NCBI RefSeq assembly: GCF_004804355.1 | Contig: NZ_SRWZ01000001.1 | Coordinates: 372,001-436,000, forward strand | From: Cognatitamlana onchidii | GTDB taxonomy: Bacteria > Bacteroidota > Bacteroidia > Flavobacteriales > Flavobacteriaceae | Direction: 5' to 3' | Length of the DNA stretch: 64,000 nucleotides | Part shown: positions 57,747-64,000 of the stretch, in pieces | Position numbering within the stretch: the stretch's first letter is position 1 | Layout of the letters: each line of letters starts with the position of its first letter | Notes under the pieces: generated by a model | Database searches by the model: none | What the model was told of the DNA's origin: nothing | The model's input: only the letters and a program-made list of their open reading frames with translations | Program-made: the position numbers and the translations under genes

Positions 57747-57805
57747 GACCTTTGTTTTATCATCTTGCTACCAAACTCGACTTGCGAGGAGCAAAATATG
57801 ATTAA

Positions 57806-58798
57806 TTAATCTTTATCTAATTTATATTTACTTAAGTCCATCCCGAAATTTAAACCTTTAACATTAACAAGCTCTTCAAGCTCTGTTAAAGATTTTTTAC
57901 CAAAGTTTCTGAATTTCATTAAATCATTTTTATTGAATGATACTAAGTCTCCTAAAGTATCAACCTCTGCAGCTTTTAAACAGTTAAGCGCACGAACGGA
58001 TAAGTCCATATCAATTAACTTAGTTTTTAGCAACTGACGCATATGAAGAGATTCTTCATCATAAGTTTCAGTTTGAGCAATTTCATCAGCTTCTAATGTA
58101 ATACGCTCATCAGAGAATAACATGAAGTGATGAATTAACGTTTTCGCCCCTTCTGTTAAAGCATCTTGAGGTGTAATAGAACCATCTGTGATAATTTCAA
58201 AAACTAATTTTTCATAATCAGTTTTTTGCTCAACACGGTAATTCTCAATACTGTACTTTACATTCTTTATTGGTGTATACACAGAATCCGTAAAGATAGT
58301 ACCTATAGGTGCTGAAGCTTTTTTATTTTCTTCGGCAGGCACGTAACCTCTACCTTTTTCAATAGTGATTTCCATGTTTAAATTTACTTTTGGATCTAAG
58401 TTACAGATTACTAATTCTGTATTTAACACTTGGAATCCTGAGATAAATTTTTGGAAATCGCCAGCTGTAATTCTGTCTTGCCCTGAGATAGATATAGATA
58501 CTGACTCATTATCAATGTCTTCAATCTGTCTTTTAAAACGAACTTGTTTAAGATTTAAGATAATTTCTGTTACATCTTCAACAACTCCTGCGATAGACGA
58601 AAACTCATGATCTACACCTTCAATTCTAACAGAAGTGATTGCAAATCCTTCTAAAGAAGATAGTAAAACTCTTCTAAGTGCATTACCAACTGTTAGTCCG
58701 TAACCTGGTTCCAACGGTCTGAATTCGAATTTACCTTCGAAATCAGTCGAATCTATCATGATTACCTTGTCGGGCTTTTGAAAATTAAATACTGCCAT
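57806..58798 (-). CDS. rpoA: RNA polymerase alpha subunit
   Basis: 330 residues. N-terminal assembly domain ('[20 protein letters not shown]', '[19 protein letters not shown]') and C-terminal domain that contacts promoter DNA and activators ('[20 protein letters not shown]', '[14 protein letters not shown]'). Lies between rpsD and rplQ in the standard order. Confidence 0.99.
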   Translation of the reverse strand: MAVFNFQKPDKVIMIDSTDFEGKFEFRPLEPGYGLTVGNALRRVLLSSLEGFAITSVRIEGVDHEFSSIAGVVEDVTEIILNLKQVRFKRQIEDIDNESVSISISGQDRITAGDFQKFISGFQVLNTELVICNLDPKVNLNMEITIEKGRGYVPAEENKKASAPIGTIFTDSVYTPIKNVKYSIENYRVEQKTDYEKLVFEIITDGSITPQDALTEGAKTLIHHFMLFSDERITLEADEIAQTETYDEESLHMRQLLKTKLIDMDLSVRALNCLKAAEVDTLGDLVSFNKNDLMKFRNFGKKSLTELEELVNVKGLNFGMDLSKYKLDKD

Positions 58799-58895
58799 AT
58801 TGTGTTCTTCGTTTTAATTGTTATTTAGTTGCGCGATTTAAAAGTTTGAAGAAGACTAATAAATCCTTTGGCTAAATACCAATGTGATTAATATA

Positions 58896-59501
58896 TTATT
58901 TAGAGTATAATTCGACGATGAATTGTTCGTTTATGTTCTCTGGAATTTGAATTCTTTGAGGAACAGAAACATACGTTCCTTGTTTTGTATCATCATTCCA
59001 TGTAATCCACTCATAAACGTTACTAGAGTTAGAAAGTGATCTTTCAATAGCTTCTAGAGATTTTGACTTTTCTCTTACAGCTACAACATCTCCAGCTTTT
59101 AACTGGTATGAAGGTATATTTACCAACTCACCATTTACTGTAATGTGTCTGTGAGATACTAATTGTCTTGCACCACTTCTAGTAGGCGCTATCCCCATTC
59201 TGAATACTACATTATCTAATCTAGATTCACATAATTGTAAAAGCACTTCACCAGTAATTCCTTGTGCAGCTCTAGCTTTTTTAAACAAGCCTCTAAACTG
59301 ACGCTCTAAAATACCATACGTATATTTAGCTTTTTGCTTTTCTTGTAATTGGATTGCGTACTCAGACTTTTTACCACGTCTTCTGTTGTTTCCGTGTTGC
59401 CCTGGAGGGTAATTTCTTTTTTCGAAAGATTTATCATCTCCGAAGATAGCTTCGCCAAACTTACGAGCTATTTTAGTTTTAGGACCAGTATATCTTGCCA
59501 T
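58896..59501 (-). CDS. rpsD: 30S ribosomal protein S4
   Basis: 201 residues. '[21 protein letters not shown]' start, 'RESDYA'-like '[21 protein letters not shown]', S4 domain '[24 protein letters not shown]' (region) and C-terminal '[11 protein letters not shown]'. It is a primary 16S rRNA binder and, in several bacteria, an autoregulator of its operon. A terminator-like hairpin and a -7 element in the ~195-bp gap upstream suggest that rpsD-rpoA-rplQ form a separate transcription unit. The leader has complementary GAGAG and CTCTC arms. Confidence 0.98.
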   Translation of the reverse strand: MARYTGPKTKIARKFGEAIFGDDKSFEKRNYPPGQHGNNRRRGKKSEYAIQLQEKQKAKYTYGILERQFRGLFKKARAAQGITGEVLLQLCESRLDNVVFRMGIAPTRSGARQLVSHRHITVNGELVNIPSYQLKAGDVVAVREKSKSLEAIERSLSNSSNVYEWITWNDDTKQGTYVSVPQRIQIPENINEQFIVELYSK

Positions 59502-59605
59502 TTTAAAATTTGTTTTGAGAGTGATTATGAATTAAGGTCTTAATCTTATCCTTCGATAATCATGAATCTCTCGTTAATACTTGTTAATAAAAATTTTTCA
59601 GTTTG

Positions 59606-59613
59606 CAAATTTA
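59606..59613 (-). promoter_or_regulatory. -7 promoter element for rpsD-rpoA-rplQ
   Basis: TAAATTTG on the minus strand, an exact TAnnTTTG match, ~105 nt before the rpsD start and immediately after a terminator-like hairpin. No clear -33 element. Confidence 0.45.
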
Positions 59614-59658
59614 TACAAAAAATTAATACCATCTACAGATAAGATGATATTAATTTTT
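59613..59658 (-). terminator. Terminator-like hairpin between rpsK and rpsD
   Basis: Stem AAAATTAATATCATCT / AGATGGTATTAATTTT with one G-T wobble, 7-nt loop and a T-run on the minus strand. It could stop or reduce transcription coming from the upstream ribosomal genes. Confidence 0.6.
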
Positions 59659-59696
59659 GTATCGAATTTATGTAAATCGCGTTGCTTAAAACGTGA

Positions 59697-60080
59697 TTAA
59701 ACTCTTCTTCTTTTAGGAGGGCGACATCCATTATGTGGTAATGGTGTAACATCGATAATTTCTGTTACTTCAATACCTGCATTGTGGATAGAACGAATCG
59801 CAGATTCTCTACCATTACCAGGCCCTTTAACATAAACCTTAACCTTCTTTAATCCAGCTTCTGATGCCACTGCTGCAGCATCTTCCGCAGCTAATTGCGC
59901 CGCGTAAGGAGTGTTTTTCTTAGACCCTCTAAATCCCATTTTACCAGCAGAAGACCATGAAATTACATCGCCTTTTTTGTTGGTAAGTGAAATAATGATA
60001 TTGTTAAAAGATGCTGTAACGTGTGCTTCTCCAACAGAATCAACTATAACTTTACGTTTTTTTGTACTTGTCTTTGCCAT
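59697..60080 (-). CDS. rpsK: 30S ribosomal protein S11
   Basis: 127 residues. '[20 protein letters not shown]' , '[20 protein letters not shown]' and the C-terminal '[17 protein letters not shown]' are canonical. S11 forms part of the platform near the decoding site. Standard position after rpsM, but the gap to rpsM (117 bp) holds a copy of the intergenic repeat. Confidence 0.98.
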   Translation of the reverse strand: MAKTSTKKRKVIVDSVGEAHVTASFNNIIISLTNKKGDVISWSSAGKMGFRGSKKNTPYAAQLAAEDAAAVASEAGLKKVKVYVKGPGNGRESAIRSIHNAGIEVTEIIDVTPLPHNGCRPPKRRRV

Positions 60081-60084
60081 ATTC

Positions 60085-60180
60085 TTTTAGTTTTTAGTTG
60101 CTAGTTTTTAGTTATTGGAATCCTAAACTTTTACATTTCAAACAGATTCTTCTAACGTCCAAATACTAATTACTAATGAC
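60085..60180 (-). repeat. Intergenic repeat, copy A (rpsM-rpsK gap)
   Basis: A 96-bp element related to copy B at 60571-60659. By hand alignment roughly 77 of 88 shared positions agree, plus one 7-8 bp indel. On the transcribed strand it runs from AGTCATTAGTAATTAGTA to CTAAAAACTAAAA. Its inner GAATC and GATTC arms can pair. Confidence 0.75.
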
Positions 60181-60197
60181 TATTTTTTAATTATTAA

Positions 60198-60566
60198 TTA
60201 TGCTTTCTTCTTGTTAGCAACCGTTTTTCTTCTACCTTTTCTGGTTCTAGAGTTGTTCTTAGTACGTTGCCCTCTTAATGGTAACCCAGCTCTGTGACGA
60301 ATTCCTCTGAAACACCCTATATCCATTAAACGTTTAATGTTTAATTGTGTTTCAGAACGTAACTCACCTTCAATAGTGTAAGTTCCCACTGCTTCACGAA
60401 TTCCACTGATTTCATCATCAGTCCAATCCTGAACTTTCGTACTTTCATCAACCTTTGCTGCTGCTAAGATTTCTTTTGCTCTACTTCTACCAATTCCGTA
60501 GATGTATGTTAAAGAGATTACTCCTCTTTTGTTTTTTGGTATATCTACCCCTGCAATTCTTGCCAT
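60198..60566 (-). CDS. rpsM: 30S ribosomal protein S13
   Basis: 122 residues. '[20 protein letters not shown]' start, helix-two-turn-helix '[14 protein letters not shown]', '[20 protein letters not shown]' and basic tail. S13 contacts the P-site tRNA and the 50S subunit. The spacer to rpmJ contains copy B of the intergenic repeat. Confidence 0.98.
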   Translation of the reverse strand: MARIAGVDIPKNKRGVISLTYIYGIGRSRAKEILAAAKVDESTKVQDWTDDEISGIREAVGTYTIEGELRSETQLNIKRLMDIGCFRGIRHRAGLPLRGQRTKNNSRTRKGRRKTVANKKKA

Positions 60567-60570
60567 ATTT

Positions 60571-60659
60571 TTTTAGTTTTTAGCTGTTAGCTTTTAGTTG
60601 TTAGAATCCTAAACATTGCTATTTCAGACAGATTCATCTAACTACTAATTACTAATGAC
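60571..60659 (-). repeat. Intergenic repeat, copy B (rpmJ-rpsM gap)
   Basis: An 89-bp element matching copy A. On the transcribed strand GTTAGATGAATC pairs with GATTCTAAC around a ~22-nt loop, and the 3' part is a run of CTAAAAACTAA-like units reaching to within 5 bp of the rpsM start codon. Confidence 0.75.
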
Positions 60660-60670
60660 TTTCTTTACTT

Positions 60671-60787
60671 TTATCCTTGTCTTTGTTTAAATCTAGGATT
60701 CTTTTTGTTAATCACGTAAAGTCTTCCTTTTCTGCGCACAATTTTACAATCTGCACTTCTCTTTTTAACTGATGCTCTTACTTTCAT
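60671..60787 (-). CDS. rpmJ: 50S ribosomal protein L36
   Basis: 38 residues read directly from the sequence: '[20 protein letters not shown]' then '[18 protein letters not shown]'. This matches the short L36. Only one Cys (Cys14) remains where zinc-binding L36 has three Cys and a His, so this is the zinc-independent form. It lies between infA and rpsM as in other bacteria. Confidence 0.95.
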   Translation of the reverse strand: MKVRASVKKRSADCKIVRRKGRLYVINKKNPRFKQRQG

Positions 60788-60842
60788 CTTATATTAGTTA
60801 TTCTATATTACTTATAAAGTGCCCTCTTCCGATTTCACCTTG

Positions 60843-61058
60843 TTAGTATCTATAAGTTATTCGAGCCTTCGTTAAATCGTAAGGACTCATTTCTAATTTT
60901 ACTTTATCTCCAGGCAACAACTTAATGTAATGCATACGCATTTTACCTGAAATGTGAGCAGTCACAATGTGACCATTTTCTAATTCTACACGAAACATAG
61001 CATTTGATAATGCTTCGATAATTGTTCCGTCTTGCTCTATTGCTGCTTGTTTTGCCAT
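60843..61058 (-). CDS. infA: Translation initiation factor IF-1
   Basis: 71 residues. S1/OB-fold: '[20 protein letters not shown]', '[20 protein letters not shown]', '[19 protein letters not shown]', 'ARITYRY'. It blocks the A site during initiation. It starts 10 bp after the secY stop, so the two are co-transcribed. Confidence 0.98.
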   Translation of the reverse strand: MAKQAAIEQDGTIIEALSNAMFRVELENGHIVTAHISGKMRMHYIKLLPGDKVKLEMSPYDLTKARITYRY

Positions 61059-61068
61059 AGTATAATAA

Positions 61069-62424
61069 TTAAGCTACTGCTTTTCTATTTTTACCTGTCT
61101 TCATCAAACCATCATAGTGTCTATTCAACAAATAAGAGTTTATCTGCTGCATTGTGTCAATTGCAACTCCAACCATAATTAACAATGAAGTTCCTCCAAA
61201 AAATAACGCCCAACCTTGCTGAACTCCCATAAGTTTAACAATAAAAGCAGGGAACACTGCTACTAGTGCTAAAAATATAGAACCTGGTAAGGTTATTTGA
61301 GACATGATTTTATCAAGATATTCGGATGTTTCTGACCCTGGACGAATCCCTGGGATAAATCCTCCGCTGCGCTTTAAATCATCAGCCATTTTATTGGTAG
61401 GTACCGTAATTGCCGTATAGAAATATGTAAAGACAATAATTAATAAAGCAAAAGTAAGGTTGTACCAAAATCCGAACATGTCAGAATAATTAGTTTGCAT
61501 CCAAGCCCCTACTGTAGTTTCTTTTAAAAACGAAGAGCCTCCTATTAAACTAGGTACAAACATAATGGCTTGAGCAAATATAATTGGCATTACCCCAGAT
61601 GCATTAAGCTTAAGAGGTATATACTGTCTTGATCCAGCCATGGCACTTTTTTCATAGCCTCCTGAAGCTGTTCTTCTAGCGTATTGCACTGCAATTTTTC
61701 TTACTCCCATTACCAACATAATAGAAGCCAAAATAATTACAAACCAAATTACAAACTCAATTAATACCATCATCAATCCTCCATTTCCACCACCTTCTAA
61801 TCTAGTAGCTGCATTTTGTAAAAATGCTTGCGGTAAGGTTGCAATAATACCAACCATAATTAATAATGAAATACCATTACCAATACCCTTATCTGTAATT
61901 TTTTCTCCTAACCACATTGCGAAAATACATCCTGTTACAAGAATAGTTACTGATGAAAAGTAGAAAAGGAAACCTGTTCCTAATAAAAAGGCACTTGGAG
62001 GAATTCCTAATGCAGGTAAACTAGCTAAATAACCTGGTGCTTGTAATAAACAAATAGCGATGGTTAACCAACGTGTTATTTGGTTTATTTTCTTTTGTCC
62101 ACTAGCACCTTCCTTTTGTAATTTCTGCAAATAAGGAATAGCTATTCCCATTAACTGTACAACAATAGAAGCAGAAATGTAAGGCATAATACCCAATGCA
62201 AAAACCGAAGCATTAGCAAAAGCTCCACCAGTAAAAGCATTAAGCAAACCTAACAAACCTCCGTCTGTTTTATCAGCTAAACCTCCTAGTTGAGCAGCAT
62301 CAATACCTGGCAATACCACCTGAGCACCGAAACGATAAACTAACAACAAACTCAATGTAACTATGATTCTGTTTCTTAGTTCCTCTATTTTCCAAACATT
62401 CTTAATTGATTCTATAAATTTCAT
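61069..62424 (-). CDS. secY: Protein translocase subunit SecY
   Basis: 451 residues with ten membrane helices. It is the channel subunit of SecYEG. '[22 protein letters not shown]' (region) is helix 1, the plug region contains '[27 protein letters not shown]', and the cytosolic loop '[10 protein letters not shown]' docks SecA and the ribosome. Works with SecDF (4.2 kb) and Ffh (35.3 kb), both in this window. Translation follows rplO by a 14-bp gap. Confidence 0.98.
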   Translation of the reverse strand: MKFIESIKNVWKIEELRNRIIVTLSLLLVYRFGAQVVLPGIDAAQLGGLADKTDGGLLGLLNAFTGGAFANASVFALGIMPYISASIVVQLMGIAIPYLQKLQKEGASGQKKINQITRWLTIAICLLQAPGYLASLPALGIPPSAFLLGTGFLFYFSSVTILVTGCIFAMWLGEKITDKGIGNGISLLIMVGIIATLPQAFLQNAATRLEGGGNGGLMMVLIEFVIWFVIILASIMLVMGVRKIAVQYARRTASGGYEKSAMAGSRQYIPLKLNASGVMPIIFAQAIMFVPSLIGGSSFLKETTVGAWMQTNYSDMFGFWYNLTFALLIIVFTYFYTAITVPTNKMADDLKRSGGFIPGIRPGSETSEYLDKIMSQITLPGSIFLALVAVFPAFIVKLMGVQQGWALFFGGTSLLIMVGVAIDTMQQINSYLLNRHYDGLMKTGKNRKAVA

Positions 62425-62438
62425 ACTTGTAATGAGTC

Positions 62439-62891
62439 TTATATAGTTACAGCTTCTCCTCCAGCAGCTTCAATAGCAGCTTTTGCTGATGCCGTAAATT
62501 TATGTGCAGATACTTTTAATTTTGCTTTTAATTCACCTCTCCCTAAAATCTTAACTAGATCATTCTTTCCAGCCAAGCGGTTAGCAAACAACGTTTCAAA
62601 ATCTACCGTATCTTTTATCTTCTTATCATCAACCAATTGTTGTAACGTATCTAAATTGACACCTTGGTACTCCACACGGTTAATGTTTGTAAAACCAAAT
62701 TTAGGAACACGTCTTTGAAGTGGCATTTGCCCTCCTTCAAATCCTAGTTTCTTAGAATAACCAGAACGAGATTTAGCTCCTTTGTGACCACGTGTAGCAG
62801 TACCACCTTTACCAGAACCTTGTCCTCTACCTACTCTTTTTCCTTGGCTTTTTACTGAACCTTCTGCAGGTTTTAAATTACTTAAATCCAT
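62439..62891 (-). CDS. rplO: 50S ribosomal protein L15
   Basis: 150 residues. Gly/Lys-rich N-terminal extension 'GKRVGRGQGSGKGGTATRGH' that reaches into 23S rRNA, then 'GFEGGQMPLQRRVPKFGF' and a globular C-terminus. Standard place between rpmD and secY. Confidence 0.98.
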   Translation of the reverse strand: MDLSNLKPAEGSVKSQGKRVGRGQGSGKGGTATRGHKGAKSRSGYSKKLGFEGGQMPLQRRVPKFGFTNINRVEYQGVNLDTLQQLVDDKKIKDTVDFETLFANRLAGKNDLVKILGRGELKAKLKVSAHKFTASAKAAIEAAGGEAVTI

Positions 62892-62907
62892 TTTTCAGTT
62901 TATATTT

Positions 62908-63087
62908 TTAAGCTTCTTCAACAGAAACTAAATGTGAAACTTTAGCAACCATACCAAGAATATTTGGCGTAGCCTCATGCTCTTTTACTTGACCAATCTT
63001 TTTAAGACCAAGAGCTTCTAAAGTTCTTTTCTGTCTTTGCGTACGATTGATTGCGCTTTTAACTTTTTTTACTTTAATCTTTGCCAT
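62908..63087 (-). CDS. rpmD: 50S ribosomal protein L30
   Basis: 59 residues read directly: 'MAKIKVKKVKSAINRTQRQK', 'RTLEALGLKKIGQVKEHEAT', 'PNILGMVAKVSHLVSVEEA'. The L30 pattern IxxxxKxxxxTLxALGLxKxxxxxxhxxxPxxxGMxxxVxHLVxVEE is clear. It lies between rpsE and rplO, 11 bp after rpsE. Confidence 0.97.
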   Translation of the reverse strand: MAKIKVKKVKSAINRTQRQKRTLEALGLKKIGQVKEHEATPNILGMVAKVSHLVSVEEA

Positions 63088-63098
63088 TTCTGTCTATA

Positions 63099-63623
63099 TT
63101 AAGCGTTAAAAACTTGTTCAAGTGTAATACCTCTATCTCTAGCAATAGCATTCGCATCTCTTAATTGCAATAAAGCATCAAACGTTGCTTTTACGACATT
63201 ATGAGGATTTGAAGATCCCTGAGATTTTGATAATACATCATGTACACCAACGGCTTCCAGTACTGTTCTTACAGCACCACCAGCAATTACACCAGTACCA
63301 GGGGCAGCAGGAATAATATTAACTCTTGCTCCTCCATATTTACCTTTTTGTTCGTGAGGTAAAGTTCCCTTAATAATAGGGATACGTACAAGGTTCTTTT
63401 TTGCATCTTCAACAGCTTTTGCAATTGCGCTAGCTACATCTTTAGATTTTCCTAAACCTTGACCTACAACACCGTTTTCATCACCAACTACAACAATTGC
63501 TGAGAAACCAAATGCTCTACCACCTTTCGTTACTTTTGTAACTCTTTGTACACCAACTAAACGATCTTTAAGATCTAATCCACCTGGTTTTACTAACTCT
63601 GCACTTTTATATTTTTGAAACAT
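63099..63623 (-). CDS. rpsE: 30S ribosomal protein S5
   Basis: 174 residues. '[20 protein letters not shown]' is the dsRBD-like S5 N-terminal domain; '[20 protein letters not shown]' and '[21 protein letters not shown]' (region) are canonical. S5 shapes the mRNA entry channel and decoding accuracy. Confidence 0.98.
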   Translation of the reverse strand: MFQKYKSAELVKPGGLDLKDRLVGVQRVTKVTKGGRAFGFSAIVVVGDENGVVGQGLGKSKDVASAIAKAVEDAKKNLVRIPIIKGTLPHEQKGKYGGARVNIIPAAPGTGVIAGGAVRTVLEAVGVHDVLSKSQGSSNPHNVVKATFDALLQLRDANAIARDRGITLEQVFNA

Positions 63624-63629
63624 AATATC

Positions 63630-63986
63630 TTAGAATTTTAGTCCTGCTTCTCTAGCTCCTTCAGCTAATTGTTTAACTCTACCGTGGTATAAATATCCGC
63701 CTCTATCAAATGAAACAGTTTCTACACCAACTTTTAAAGCTTTTTCAGCAAGTGCTTTACCTACTAATTTAGCTACTTCAGATTTAGTTGCTTTTGCAGC
63801 ACTAATGTCTTTATCTCTTGAAGATGCCGCACTGATAGTTTTACCAGTAACATCATCAACTAACTGAGCATAAATTTCTTTATTACTTCTATAAACAGCT
63901 AATCTAGGTCTTGCCTCTGTTCCAGAAACAACCTTACGAATTCTGTTCTTTATTCTTAGTCTTCTATCGTTCTTTGTCAATGCCAT
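63630..63986 (-). CDS. rplR: 50S ribosomal protein L18
   Basis: 118 residues. '[20 protein letters not shown]', '[19 protein letters not shown]' and '[20 protein letters not shown]' are the 5S-rRNA-binding L18 signatures. It is 6 bp upstream of rpsE. The rest of the operon (rplF and beyond) lies past the right edge. Confidence 0.98.
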   Translation of the reverse strand: MALTKNDRRLRIKNRIRKVVSGTEARPRLAVYRSNKEIYAQLVDDVTGKTISAASSRDKDISAAKATKSEVAKLVGKALAEKALKVGVETVSFDRGGYLYHGRVKQLAEGAREAGLKF

Positions 63987-64000
63987 AACCTAATTATTAA

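Overview
The window is AT-rich chromosomal DNA from a member of the Bacteroidota, most likely a marine Flavobacteriaceae. The evidence is internal. There is a fused SecDF. Secreted proteins carry C-terminal type IX secretion (T9SS) sorting domains. An ECF sigma / FecR / STN-TonB-receptor cassette is present. Several promoters match the TAnnTTTG -7 element of this phylum, and few starts have a Shine-Dalgarno. I saw no rRNA, tRNA, insertion sequence, prophage or CRISPR array.

Layout. 1-11.2 kb: end of a large envelope protein, a secreted sulfatase, a small secreted helical protein, an outer-membrane barrel, secDF, a small membrane-anchored protein, mdh, a DUF6588-like protein and a metzincin-like lipoprotein. 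11.2-15 kb: gyrB, with an unusual hairpin in its leader, and a porin. 15.1-20.1 kb: a compact operon of a reduced gatC-like gene, gatA and one gene fusing complete GatB to complete aspartyl-tRNA synthetase. 20.2-27.8 kb: a 2552-residue secreted metalloprotease/adhesin with Fn3, CUB and MAM-like domains and a T9SS tail. 28.4-34.3 kb: queE, then a six-gene plus-strand run (HerA-like ATPase, lipoprotein, YitT, cupin, hydrolase, rluF). 34.4-36.7 kb: ffh-folD. 36.8-46.7 kb: a repeat-built lipoprotein diverging from sigma / anti-sigma / TonB receptor / DUF1800 / DUF1501-T9SS / propeller lipoprotein. 46.9-53 kb: argS, a TPR histidine kinase preceded by a cluster of TTCGTC motifs, and two tandem arginine-deiminase-fold hydrolases. 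53.2-64 kb, all minus strand: gltA, eno, carA, then the end of the ribosomal protein / secY / rpoA cluster, with two related ~90-bp repeats in its gaps.

The strongest candidate for an undescribed system is the gatC-gatA-gatB/aspS operon. It would physically tether the enzyme that mischarges tRNA-Asn with Asp to the amidotransferase that converts it to Asn-tRNA, a covalent transamidosome. Its first gene encodes an Asn-rich tract, ten Asn in sixteen residues, all AAT codons. That tract could make expression sensitive to Asn-tRNA supply. The second area of interest is the sigma/FecR/TonB/DUF1800/DUF1501 locus, in which one protein combines a Tat leader with a T9SS tail and its partner has no export signal. 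Smaller leads are the TTCGTC cluster, the gyrB leader hairpin and the repeats in the ribosomal operon.
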